Source: Gammaproteobacteria bacterium
Lineage (GTDB): Bacteria; Pseudomonadota; Gammaproteobacteria; GRL18
DNA: 64,000 bases
Direction of reading: 5' to 3'
NCBI GenBank assembly: GCA_016744995.1
Contig: JADGDG010000014.1
Coordinates: 52,957-116,956 of the forward strand
The notes beneath the pieces were generated by a model, which was not told the origin of the DNA, made no database searches, and worked only from the letters and a program-made list of their open reading frames with translations. Position 1 is the first letter of the stretch. Each line of letters begins with the position of its first letter. Of the stretch, positions 56,485 through 64,000 are shown in pieces. The position numbers and the translations under genes are program-made.

Positions 56485-57585
56485 ATGTTTGAATCGCTTA
56501 TGCCAGAGAATAGTGCTGTTCATATTAAATATATGCCGTATAGCCAGCTTCCGGCGGTCTTATCTGATATTTATCAGCAGCAGAAGACACCTTTGCTTTT
56601 GCTTGATCACTTTCAATCTGTTTCGTCTTTTTCTGATCAGGCCTTTCACCCGCCAGAGCAGTCATTTACTCATCTGCAGTCAGGTCTGGAAAGTATTGAT
56701 GAAAAGCAATGTGAATTGTGGGTTGGTAAGGGGCAATGGACCCAGGGCCAAAAGAATTTAACAGATGGTGCAGAGTTATCATTCTGTTTTAACCAGGATG
56801 TGCTGATTGGCAGTTTGTCTATTTCTCTACCGTCTGGTTCTTCTCTGCAATGTCTTAGTCAATCCTTTTATGAGCAAATTATTGATTTTATCACTGCGCA
56901 GAATAAACCCAGCTTACTAAGGATGTGGAATTATTTTCCCGATATAAATCAATTGGATGACTCATCAATTAATTCTCTGGAACGTTACCAGGAATTTTGT
57001 ATCGGCAGACATAATGCTTTTGCATCAAGTATAAAAAAGAAATTTGAATATCCAGCAGCCAGTGCCGTCGGTGGTTGTTCTGAATCTTTTTCATCAAAGT
57101 TGGTTATTATTTTTATTGCCATGAATCAGCCGGGAAAATTTTTGGAGAATCCAGACCAAATCAGTGCTTATCAATATCCGAGTCATTATTCTCCCAAAAG
57201 TCCTTCTTTTTCCAGAGCATCAATTTATCAGGCGGAAAAATTTCAACAATTGTATATTTCAGGTACTGCCAGTATTGTGGGACATGAGAGCAAATTTCAA
57301 GGTGATATCATCAATCAGACGCATCAGACAATAAGAAATCTGCAGCGTTTGATAGAATATAGTAATGAAAAATATGCTGCGGATAATACTCTTAGTTTGA
57401 TTCCTTCATCTGTTGGTGCACTCGTTATCAAAGTTTATTTAAGAAACCCTGCTGATAAAGTGAAGGTTGCTCCCATCATTCAGGCTTTTTCAAATGATTC
57501 TGAGTATATCTGTTATTTACAGGCTGATATTTGCCGTCAGGAGCTGGATATTGAAATTGAAATGCTGATGACATTAAACCGGTAA
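56485..57585 (+). CDS. chorismatase (FkbO/Hyg5/XanB2 family)
   Basis: 366 aa. Splits pyruvate from chorismate to give a hydroxybenzoate or dihydroxycyclohexadiene carboxylate. The C-terminal RidA-like half has the family motifs SPSFSRASIY, LYISGTASIVGHESKFQGDI and QTHQTIRNLQRLIE. XanB2 of Xanthomonas, in this family, makes 3-hydroxybenzoate for xanthomonadin, and this gene starts 85 bp from the ACP gene of the cluster, divergently. It overlaps epmB at the 3' ends by 12 bp. Product subtype (3-HBA, 4-HBA or diol) cannot be read by eye. Confidence 0.85.
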   Translation: MFESLMPENSAVHIKYMPYSQLPAVLSDIYQQQKTPLLLLDHFQSVSSFSDQAFHPPEQSFTHLQSGLESIDEKQCELWVGKGQWTQGQKNLTDGAELSFCFNQDVLIGSLSISLPSGSSLQCLSQSFYEQIIDFITAQNKPSLLRMWNYFPDINQLDDSSINSLERYQEFCIGRHNAFASSIKKKFEYPAASAVGGCSESFSSKLVIIFIAMNQPGKFLENPDQISAYQYPSHYSPKSPSFSRASIYQAEKFQQLYISGTASIVGHESKFQGDIINQTHQTIRNLQRLIEYSNEKYAADNTLSLIPSSVGALVIKVYLRNPADKVKVAPIIQAFSNDSEYICYLQADICRQELDIEIEMLMTLNR

Positions 57586-58581
57586 TTTACTTTTTTCTCC
57601 GGCAATTTCTCTGACCAGCCGGGGCAACATATAACCGGGCAAAGCATCTCTAAGTTGTTGATATATCCTGCCTGCATGGTTATCACTGACCTCAAAGTGG
57701 GCACTGCCCTGAACTTTATCCAGCATGTGCAGATAATAGGGAATAATATGATGTTCTATCAGTAATTCACTTAATTGCCTCAAGGTCTCAACATTATCAT
57801 TTACACCCTTTAATAAAACCGACTGGTTCAGGAGGATGACATTGTTTTTGCGGAGTTTTTCTATACTTATCTGTGTGTCTGAGCCCATTTCCTGAGCATG
57901 GTTGATGTGCAGGACCATAAGGATCTGAAAGCGATTATTGTTCAGAGCTTGAAGAAGTTCATCATTGATGCGTCCAGGCTCGACAATGGGGAAACGGCTG
58001 TGGAATCTGAGGCGTTTAATATGAGGAATTAATTCCAGCATGGATATCAACTCAGTCAGACGCGCATTAGAAAGAGAAAGAGGATCTCCGCCACTGAGTA
58101 TGACTTCCTTGATAGATGGATCTTGCAGGATCAATTGCACATTCTTTTTGATTGCTCCCCACAGGTGCCCCTGGTCATCGTATGGATAGTGCCGGCGAAA
58201 ACAATAGCGGCAATTAATAGCACAACTTGGGGTCACCAGCATCAGCGCACGGCCATCATACTTCTGTAACAAGCCGGGCTGACAAAGACTATTCGCTTCC
58301 TCCAGGGGATCTTTGCTATAAGCAGCACTGGGTTTCAACTCGTTCTGGACAGGAAAAATCTGCATTAAGAGAGGATCCGCAGGATTGCCAGACTCAATCT
58401 TGTCCACATAAGAAGCAGGGACTTTGAAGCGAAATTCCTTTGCTGCATCGGCTGAAAAAAACATCTGCTGAGGTGTCAAATCAAGTTGCTTCAGTAATTC
58501 TAAAGGATCGGTATAATAGGCTTTGTCCTTACTGATGGCCTTACTTTTAAACTGGTTTTCATCTTGAATTCGGGGTATCAT
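57574..58581 (-). CDS. epmB: EF-P (R)-beta-lysine-forming aminomutase EpmB
   Basis: 335 aa. Radical-SAM lysine 2,3-aminomutase-like enzyme converting lysine to (R)-beta-lysine for EF-P. Iron-sulfur motif CAINCRYCFRRHYPY; PLP Lys is expected near the C-terminus (HMLDKVQGSAHF); GGDPLSLSN matches the SAM-binding region. Divergent from efp, which is 129 bp away. Confidence 0.93.
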   Translation of the reverse strand: MIPRIQDENQFKSKAISKDKAYYTDPLELLKQLDLTPQQMFFSADAAKEFRFKVPASYVDKIESGNPADPLLMQIFPVQNELKPSAAYSKDPLEEANSLCQPGLLQKYDGRALMLVTPSCAINCRYCFRRHYPYDDQGHLWGAIKKNVQLILQDPSIKEVILSGGDPLSLSNARLTELISMLELIPHIKRLRFHSRFPIVEPGRINDELLQALNNNRFQILMVLHINHAQEMGSDTQISIEKLRKNNVILLNQSVLLKGVNDNVETLRQLSELLIEHHIIPYYLHMLDKVQGSAHFEVSDNHAGRIYQQLRDALPGYMLPRLVREIAGEKSKLPV

Positions 58582-58710
58582 ATCGGATTAATTTAACTGT
58601 TATTTTGAAGTCATTGAGTTTTTTATACTTTTGCATATTTTGCACTTAAAAACATCAGTTAAAACATCTTTTTCATGTTCTGTTTATAATTTTTATTTAA
58701 AGAGTGATTT

Positions 58711-59280
58711 ATGGCGAGCTACAACACTAATGAATTTCGTTCGGGTTTAAAATTAATGATTGATGGCGATCCCTGCTCAATCCTTGAAAATGAAGTGGTT
58801 AAGCCAGGCAAGGGCCAGGCGTTTAATCGCGTTAAAATTCGTAATTTAAAGACCGGACGTGTTGTTGAGCGAACTTACAAGTCCGGTGAATCGGTTGAAG
58901 CTGCTGATGTGATGGATACTGAGCTGCAATATCTATATAACGATGGTGAACAATGGCACTTTATGCATCCGGAAACATTTGAACAGATGGCTGCCGATAA
59001 GACTGCTGTTGGTGATGCCAATTTATGGCTGAAAGAACAGGATATGTGTACCGTGACGTTGTGGAATGGTAATCCTCTGGCGGTAATGCCACCGAATTTT
59101 GTTGTTTTAACGGTAACCGATACTGATCCGGGACTGAAGGGCGATACTTCAGGCGGTGGTGGAAAGCCAGCAACTCTTGAGACGGGTGCAGTTGTTCAGG
59201 TTCCTTTGTTTATTGCTATTGGCGAAGCGCTTAAGGTTGATACTCGTACCGGGAAATACGTTTCTCGTGCCAAGGACTGA
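58711..59280 (+). CDS. efp: elongation factor P
   Basis: 189 aa, the full EF-P length with three OB-like domains. The modified Lys is K34 in [10 protein letters not shown], matching the beta-lysylated E. coli site, and the modifying enzymes epmB and epmA flank it. EF-P relieves ribosome stalling at polyproline. TATAAT at 58685-58690 lies just upstream. Confidence 0.96.
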   Translation: MASYNTNEFRSGLKLMIDGDPCSILENEVVKPGKGQAFNRVKIRNLKTGRVVERTYKSGESVEAADVMDTELQYLYNDGEQWHFMHPETFEQMAADKTAVGDANLWLKEQDMCTVTLWNGNPLAVMPPNFVVLTVTDTDPGLKGDTSGGGGKPATLETGAVVQVPLFIAIGEALKVDTRTGKYVSRAKD

Positions 59281-59313
59281 TCTTTCGTTTACGAGTCATT
59301 AGTTTAAAGTAAT

Positions 59314-59494
59314 GTAACTATTCAGCGTGTTTAGATTTTACCCGAGCTCAAGGCACAATGCCTACGGCACCTCAAAGAGGTGCACGGAGAATGTGAGCAT
59401 ATAAGTATATGTGACCATTTCTAAGTACCCCTTGTGGGTAGAGTACGAAAATAACGCAGAAATCGGGTAAAAGATGAATACGCTGAGTAGTTAC
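59314..59494. mobile_element. MITE copy 2 (181 bp) with 8-bp target duplication, abutting epmA
   Basis: Ends GTAACTATTCAGCGTG and the near-complement CGCTGAGTAGTTAC, flanked by a perfect direct repeat AAAGTAAT (59306-59313 and 59495-59502). The second duplication copy ends exactly at the base before the epmA ATG (59503), so the element supplies everything upstream of the start codon. Relative to copy 1 it is inverted and has two extra palindromic inserts (CCCTTGTGGG-type and CCTCAAAGAGG-type); the 40-bp core 59381-59420 is identical to 22564-22603. Confidence 0.92.
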
Positions 59495-59502
59495 AAAGTA
59501 AT

Positions 59503-60516
59503 ATGATAAAGCACTGGCAAGCGTCAGCTTCGTTTGATTTAATCAAACTCAGGGCTGATACACTCAGAAAAATACGTTCTTTTTTTGATAACAATAACGT
59601 GCTGGAAGTTGATACGCCAACCCTGTCTTGCTCAACGGTTCCTGATCCCTTTATTGAGAGCTTCCGAACTCAGTATTTTCCACTGACCCAAACTATGCAG
59701 ACTGATAATTACTATCTGCACACCTCGCCTGAGTTTCCCATGAAACGCCTGCTTGCTTCGGGAAGTGGTTCTATTTATCAAATTTCCAAAGTGTTTCGCC
59801 AGGGGGAATCCGGACGAAAACATAATCCGGAATTTACTTTACTTGAGTGGTATCGAGAAGGTTGGGATCATCATCAACTTATGGAAGAAGTCAGTTCTTT
59901 ACTGAATTCATTATTGAGCCCATATATCGATTTGACAGAACCAGATTTTATTACTTATGAAGAAGCTTTTAAAAAAATATTGAATTTTAATCCCCATACC
60001 ATTTCAAGATCCGATCTGCTTGACTATGTTAATAATGCTGGTCTGTCCAATGTCCTTAACCATGATGAACACAGAGATCGTTTTTTAGAACTATTATTCA
60101 GCCATGTTATTGAGCCCCGCCTTGGTGTTAAGAGCGATGATAATGGTAATATCAGGCCTAATATTTGTTTACTCTATAATTATCCGGCCAGTCAGGCTTC
60201 TCTGGCGAAAACAGCCTTATATCATGGTCAGTTAGTTGCTGAGCGATTTGAAGTTTTCATTAATGGCATGGAGATAGGCAACGGCTTTCATGAATTGAAT
60301 GATGCCAGGGAGCAAAGAAATCGCTTTACAGCGGACAATTGCAGCAGAAAACAAATGGGTATAAAGCAAATTCCTATGGATGAAAATTTTCTTCAAGCTG
60401 TCGCAAGCTTACCCGAATGTGCCGGAGTGGCCATTGGTATTGAGCGTTTATTAATGGTGATGAGCCAATCGGATCATATTAATGATGTGCTGGCATTCCC
60501 ATTTGAACGAGCTTAA
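59503..60516 (+). CDS. epmA: EF-P lysine ligase EpmA (GenX, PoxA)
   Basis: 337 aa. Truncated class II lysyl-tRNA synthetase-like enzyme that attaches beta-lysine to EF-P. Motif 2 FRQGESGRKHNPEFTLLEWYR and motif 3 GVAIGIERLLMVM; no anticodon domain. 337 aa is a little longer than E. coli EpmA (325). The ATG is directly preceded by the 8-bp target duplication of the MITE, with no clear Shine-Dalgarno. Confidence 0.94.
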   Translation: MIKHWQASASFDLIKLRADTLRKIRSFFDNNNVLEVDTPTLSCSTVPDPFIESFRTQYFPLTQTMQTDNYYLHTSPEFPMKRLLASGSGSIYQISKVFRQGESGRKHNPEFTLLEWYREGWDHHQLMEEVSSLLNSLLSPYIDLTEPDFITYEEAFKKILNFNPHTISRSDLLDYVNNAGLSNVLNHDEHRDRFLELLFSHVIEPRLGVKSDDNGNIRPNICLLYNYPASQASLAKTALYHGQLVAERFEVFINGMEIGNGFHELNDAREQRNRFTADNCSRKQMGIKQIPMDENFLQAVASLPECAGVAIGIERLLMVMSQSDHINDVLAFPFERA

Positions 60517-60539
60517 GCCTAAATAAGGGAGGAGAATGC

Positions 60540-61091
60540 GTGAACAGTCAATATGGTCTGGTTTTTTGTCCACGCTCAGGAAAATCTGAAGGCAATGAAC
60601 AGCTGCTTGATAAGTTGTTCAATACTGGCTTTCTTGGAGAACCTTTTTCTCTTCAATATGAAGGACAGTCAAAACAACAGACAGGCTATCTGACAGGTGA
60701 GAACTTTTTAAAACTCATTACCTTTTTAGGATGCTCGCCCCAGCTGGCTGTGGTGCCGCCAAATGAATATTCACAATGGCATCATTTTTGTCATATTGAA
60801 ATACAACAACATCAGAGTCCACGTTATTATAAGGGACTGAAACATTCCAAATGCAGCTGTCCGCAATGTCAGTCCAGAGTGTCAAAAGTATTGCCGGATC
60901 TTGCACAATGGTCGCCAGGTTCTCTGCAGCTTGTTTGCCCAAAGTGCCAGCAAAAGACTCTGGTTGAAGATTTAAGCTGGCGTCATAGCGCAGGCTTTGG
61001 ATCATTGTTCATTATCATTCACAGTATCTATCCCAGTGAAGCCGTTCCCTCGGATAGGCTAATGGAGCTACTCAACTCAGGGCCATTTTAG
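60540..61091 (+). CDS. zinc-ribbon protein of unknown function, epmA-linked
   Basis: 183 aa. Two CxxC knuckles (CSCPQC near residue 108 and CPKCQ near 138) separated by about 27 residues suggest one zinc ribbon. The N-terminal 100 residues have no recognised motif. GTG at 60540 with a strong GGAGGAG site four bases upstream; the ATG at 60536 is in another frame and stops after 16 codons. It follows epmA by 23 bp. Confidence 0.7.
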   Translation: MNSQYGLVFCPRSGKSEGNEQLLDKLFNTGFLGEPFSLQYEGQSKQQTGYLTGENFLKLITFLGCSPQLAVVPPNEYSQWHHFCHIEIQQHQSPRYYKGLKHSKCSCPQCQSRVSKVLPDLAQWSPGSLQLVCPKCQQKTLVEDLSWRHSAGFGSLFIIIHSIYPSEAVPSDRLMELLNSGPF

Positions 61092-61226
61092 GACTGGGAT
61101 TATTTCTATTATGAATAATAAATGAAAGGGCAGTATCTCCTGCTGCATTTTATCTAAAAGGGTTTAATATTTTTGCACCCGTTTTTCTAAAATAGCTCAC
61201 ATTTCTTGTTACTACAGTTAATCCGT

Positions 61227-61740
61227 TTATAATTGTTGTGGCTGATATTCTTTTGCAGTATTAGGATATTTTCTTGATAAAGCATCAGGTAAATAAACTC
61301 ACCACCACCTTCCATCAGATCTTTTTCATGCTGATTTTTAGACTTCTTTAACTGTTCCTCTAAAGATCCTGTGAGTATTGTTTGTCTTACAATACTTAGG
61401 TGAACATTCTCTAACTGCTTTGCAGAGAGATACCAAAAATCCCAATCAATTTGATTACACCAATTCACTTTAATTACTCGACAAAATAAAATCTGTAACG
61501 CTCAACATGCTGAGTAAAAATCCAATCTTTAATTTCTGATTGTTGTGCTAAACCGGCAAAATACTGATTCAGGTTTTCTGCAGTATGTTCAAGTAATTTT
61601 AACTCAGGAGTCGATTTTACAAAAGTTTCCACATGCATGACATACCAACGTTCTGTTCCCGCCTTTATAGGCTTGTTGGCCAGCTCAGAAATATATCAAT
61701 TCCAAAATTTATTATTTTGATACTTTTCCAAATGCTTCAT
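61227..61740 (-). pseudogene. integron-type tyrosine recombinase (intI) relic
   Basis: Minus-strand remnants of one gene. From ATG 61740: MKHLEKYQNNKFWN, in-frame TGA (61696-61698), then YISELANKPIKAGTERWYV...HVETFVKS...LLEHTAENLNQYFAGL...WIFTQHVERYRFYF, TAA (61474-61476), and after a frameshift WCNQIDWDFWYLSAKQLEN. A third frame then reads LPDALSRKYPNTAKEYQPQ, which matches the LP.AL.RKYP.A..EW.WQ segment of integron integrases, before TAA at 61227. The catalytic core (Arg box, HLH...R and Tyr) is missing, so it is inactive. The long N-terminal region resembles long integron integrases of marine gammaproteobacteria. The standalone minus frame 61187-61468 is part of this. Confidence 0.8.
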
Positions 61741-61993
61741 AAAAATCCTTTTATTCATAAACTTGGTAATACATAAAGAAAGTAAATTTAGTTCTAAATT
61801 TGGCAAACTATAATAATTGCACATTATTCATAATAAATAAAACAAGTCACAAATTCTCAATAAATGGCAGATTTGTAAGCAAAAACTGACTTATCCCAAG
61901 TTAATAAAGGGTTATAATTGTTAAAATTTAAAAAAGATTAGCACGAATCTGATAAATCCATTATTCAAGAGCCGATCTAATCAACTGTTAAAT
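61741..61993 (+). other. probable attI region of the integron
   Basis: Non-coding stretch between the intI relic and the first cassette, ending with the core site GTTAAAT (61987-61993). An integron attI lies exactly here relative to intI. The Pc promoter could not be assigned with confidence. Confidence 0.55.
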
Positions 61994-62005
61994 GTCAAAA
62001 ATATT

Positions 62006-62470
62006 ATGGGACATCGTAAAGAACTAAAAAATATTGCAAACAGTATTATCTATTCATTCAAGAGTAGAAATAATGATATTGATGGGTATTGGGAGTTAGG
62101 AAAATTATATAAGTTTGCTAACAGCATGAATACTGATACTGTTGAACTTGATCTTTTATCATTAAAGATTAAACCAGAATCTAAAGAGTTTTTTCATCTT
62201 GTAGAATCTTGGCAATCAAAATTAAGTTTAAAACTAAATAGTAGGAAAATACCTTTTTCTTGGTTAAGCTCTGCGACTATAGTCATAAAATTTGACCAGA
62301 AATATGATGAAAAATATCATTTTTGGGATTCTTCAATTGGGGAGCATTGCACCTGTTTTTGTAAGCTTGTTACAGATAATGGTTCGGTTTACACAATAAC
62401 TACAGGTACAAACTGTAGACCACATGATCCTATAAAAGAATGCCGAAGTAATAGAAGAATTAAAATTTAA
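62006..62470 (+). CDS. integron cassette 1: hypothetical protein
   Basis: 154 aa, starts 13 bases after the cassette core site. The sequence has a mixed helix/strand profile and two Cys-rich spots (HCTCFCK, NCRPHDPIKEC). I do not recognise the family. The stop overlaps the start of its attC site by six bases, typical of tight cassettes. No ribosome site is visible. Confidence 0.65.
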   Translation: MGHRKELKNIANSIIYSFKSRNNDIDGYWELGKLYKFANSMNTDTVELDLLSLKIKPESKEFFHLVESWQSKLSLKLNSRKIPFSWLSSATIVIKFDQKYDEKYHFWDSSIGEHCTCFCKLVTDNGSVYTITTGTNCRPHDPIKECRSNRRIKI

Positions 62471-62591
62471 CCAAAGTTTGCAATGGATCACAGGGACTTA
62501 GCGATTTTCAAAAACCGAGTGGGTTTGATCAGGTGTATTTTTTTAATAATGTCTTTCCCTGTCCCTGTGCCCATTGAAACTGGCGTTAAAT
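62465..62591 (+). other. attC site 1 (127 bp)
   Basis: ATTTAAC (62465-62471, RYYYAAC) and GTTAAAT (62585-62591, GTTRRRY) bound an imperfect palindrome: AAGTTTGCAATGG on the left pairs with CCATTGAAACT on the right, leaving one extrahelical G on one strand, and CACAGGGAC pairs with GTCCCTGTG. This is the folded-recombination-site layout of integron attC. Confidence 0.9.
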
Positions 62592-62607
62592 GCCAAAAGA
62601 GGGAATT

Positions 62608-63189
62608 GTGGCGAGTCATATTAACAAGAAATTATTCATATCATGTAGCTTACTAATAATACCGAATATTGCTTTTGCTAATGCGGGTGTACCAATGATT
62701 TTTTTGGTTATGCCAGCCTTAGCTCTATCACTCATACCAATAATCATTATTGAGGCAATTTATTTATCTAAAAAACTACAACTACAAGAAAAAGAAGCAA
62801 TAAAGACTGCAACAGCATCCAATCTTCTATCTACTATAGTTGGCGTTCCACTAACTTGGGTAATTTTAGTTCTAATTCAAATGATTACAGGTGGCGGGAG
62901 TGCATATGGAATTGATACTTTATTTGATAAAGCATTAGCCGTTACTTGGCAAGCTCCGTGGTTAATTCCCTATGAACCTGAACTAAACTGGATGGTTCCA
63001 GTTGCTGGCTTAGTATTATTAGTACCTTTCTTTTTTGTATCATGGTGGTCAGAATATTTTATTACAAAAAAAATGCATAAAAATATAGAGCCAATATTAG
63101 TAAAAGCACATGTACTAAGGGCTAACTTAATTACTTATAGTTTACTTTCACTATGGCCTATTGTTATGCTAATAATACCGAGTGATTAA
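62608..63189 (+). CDS. integron cassette 2: membrane protein
   Basis: About 193 aa with four hydrophobic segments (a signal-like N-terminus ending AFANAG, then roughly 22-45, 75-100 and 115-150). GTG 62608 has an AGAGGGA site; ATG 62590 overlaps the attC core and is the other option. No family recognised. Next to attC2. Confidence 0.6.
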   Translation: MASHINKKLFISCSLLIIPNIAFANAGVPMIFLVMPALALSLIPIIIIEAIYLSKKLQLQEKEAIKTATASNLLSTIVGVPLTWVILVLIQMITGGGSAYGIDTLFDKALAVTWQAPWLIPYEPELNWMVPVAGLVLLVPFFFVSWWSEYFITKKMHKNIEPILVKAHVLRANLITYSLLSLWPIVMLIIPSD

Positions 63190-63195
63190 AAAGGA

Positions 63196-63324
63196 ATTTA
63201 ACAAGCAATCGGAGAGTGTCACAGGGACTCAGCGATTTTTAAAAAGGCTTTGAGTGCTGAGAAAGAGTTTTATTTATAATCACCTCTTTCCTTGTCCCTG
63301 CAAACTCTCAATTGAACGTTAGAT
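63196..63324 (+). other. attC site 2 (129 bp)
   Basis: ATTTAAC (63196-63202) and GTTAGAT (63318-63324) bound arms CAATCGGAGAGT and ACTCTCAATTG, with an extrahelical G, then CAGGGAC and GTCCCTG. Length and both core sites match attC 1, though the loop differs. Confidence 0.9.
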
Positions 63325-63359
63325 TTCAATAAATTCATCACAAATAGGAAAATACTAAA

Positions 63360-63905
63360 ATGGAGTTGAAAATTGCTGAACATTCAGATATTGAGGGTGT
63401 GCTTGAACTTCACTATAAATATCAAGTAGACTCAATAGATGAAGAAGATAAAAAAGATGGGTTTGTTACGACCCCTTTTACAAAAGAAGAGTTAAGTAAG
63501 TTAATAACCCAGGAAAATGGCTTATTTATAGTTAAAAAAGATGAAAAGATTTTAGCTTATGTGATGGCAGCTTCATGGCAGTTTTGGTCAGTGTGGCCAA
63601 TGTTTGCTTTTATGATAAAAGATTTACCAAATTTAAAATATTTAGGGCAAACATTAAGTACAAAAAACTCTTATCAGTATGGTCCAGTATGCATAGATAA
63701 AAGCGTAAGAGGAAGTGGTGTGCTAGAAAAGATATTTGATTTTGCAAGGGAAGAAATGTCAAAAAAATTCCCCATATTAGTCACATTTGTAAATAAAGTT
63801 AATCCCAGATCTTATGAAGCCCATACAAGAAAGTTAGGACTTCAAGTAATACAAGAATTTGAATTTAATAATAGTCACTATTTTGAATTGGTTTATGATA
63901 CCTGA
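63360..63905 (+). CDS. integron cassette 3: GNAT-family N-acetyltransferase
   Basis: 181 aa. GNAT fold: LKIAEHSDIEGVLELH, IVKKDEKILAYVMAAS, and acetyl-CoA motif A as VCIDKSVRGSGVLEKIFDFA. Substrate unknown; cassette acetyltransferases are often detoxifying, but nothing here shows that. ATG start directly follows CTAAA; no strong ribosome site. No attC seen before the window ends. Confidence 0.8.
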   Translation: MELKIAEHSDIEGVLELHYKYQVDSIDEEDKKDGFVTTPFTKEELSKLITQENGLFIVKKDEKILAYVMAASWQFWSVWPMFAFMIKDLPNLKYLGQTLSTKNSYQYGPVCIDKSVRGSGVLEKIFDFAREEMSKKFPILVTFVNKVNPRSYEAHTRKLGLQVIQEFEFNNSHYFELVYDT

Positions 63906-63933
63906 GTGATCCCCACGAATATTTTAAACAAGA

Positions 63934-64000
63934 TCATGAATATTCTTTGTAAATTTTGATATCTGCCCAAAAATCATTAGGAGTTCCTTCTTTTTTATTT
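63934..64000 (-). CDS. 3' end of a minus-strand gene (partial)
   Basis: Reading the minus strand from the window edge gives NKKEGTPNDFWADIKIYKEYS then TGA at 63934-63936. The peptide looks protein-like but is short; if real, it is an inverted cassette gene or a neighbouring gene. Confidence 0.35.
   Translation of the reverse strand, partial: NKKEGTPNDFWADIKIYKEYS

Noticed and set aside
61187..61468. Minus-strand 93-codon frame as an independent gene
   Set aside because: Its N-terminal part continues the integrase relic and its C-terminal part is an out-of-frame reading of the same relic.

Overview
The window is AT-rich chromosome from a gammaproteobacterium. Housekeeping blocks with typical gammaproteobacterial order (aspS-yebC-ruvCAB, ybgC-tolQRAB-pal-cpoB, parE/parC, epmB/efp/epmA) are mixed with accessory loci. 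A DabA-type inorganic carbon uptake locus and a secreted Gly/Asn-rich protein resembling sulfur globule envelope proteins suggest a chemolithoautotrophic, probably sulfur-oxidising, motile bacterium. I cannot place it to genus from the sequence.

Layout. 0-2.7 kb: MotA/MotB-type stator and a PilZ protein. 2.8-8.2 kb: FmdB-type zinc ribbon, aspS, yebC, ruvC, ruvA, ruvB; ruvC has no canonical start codon. 8.2-9.4 kb: gene-free, mostly a ~600-bp set of nested inverted repeats. 9.4-14.9 kb: complete tol-pal operon. 15.0-16.1 kb: tRNA-Lys and the sulfur-globule-like protein. 16.1-20.9 kb: signalling genes (a degenerate, frameshifted HD-GYP protein, a three-receiver class III cyclase, a TPR/FGE-sulfatase lipoprotein). 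20.9-30.6 kb (minus): five-gene DAB locus with one DabA and four antiporter-like membrane subunits. 30.9-39.4 kb: parE, parC, a FimX-like protein and a PilZ protein. 39.8-45.1 kb: divergent flavin halogenase and cupin (JmjC) pair, small proteins, an O-methyltransferase and arfB. 45.3-57.6 kb: aryl polyene (xanthomonadin/APE-type) gene cluster ending in a divergent chorismatase gene that would supply the hydroxybenzoate starter. 57.6-61.1 kb: epmB, efp, epmA (complete EF-P beta-lysylation) and a zinc-ribbon protein. 61.2-64 kb: a chromosomal integron with a decayed integrase relic on the minus strand, then cassettes separated by two well-formed attC sites.

Mobile and repeat content: a short transposon-like element (MITE) is present in two copies (22.5 and 59.3 kb), with 12-17-bp terminal inverted repeats starting GTAAC and perfect 8-bp target duplications; one copy sits directly against the epmA start codon. 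There is also an unrelated 114-bp inverted-repeat element at 45.15 kb.

Most unusual observations: (i) three genes (ruvC, an aryl-polyene ketosynthase, an aryl-polyene dehydratase) whose conserved N-termini can only be reached from AUC/AUU codons, each 8-9 nt after an AGGA Shine-Dalgarno; (ii) the expanded DAB locus; (iii) the pigment cluster linked to chorismatase, with halogenase and O-methyltransferase genes nearby; (iv) the integron whose integrase is dead; (v) the nested palindromic element after ruvB.
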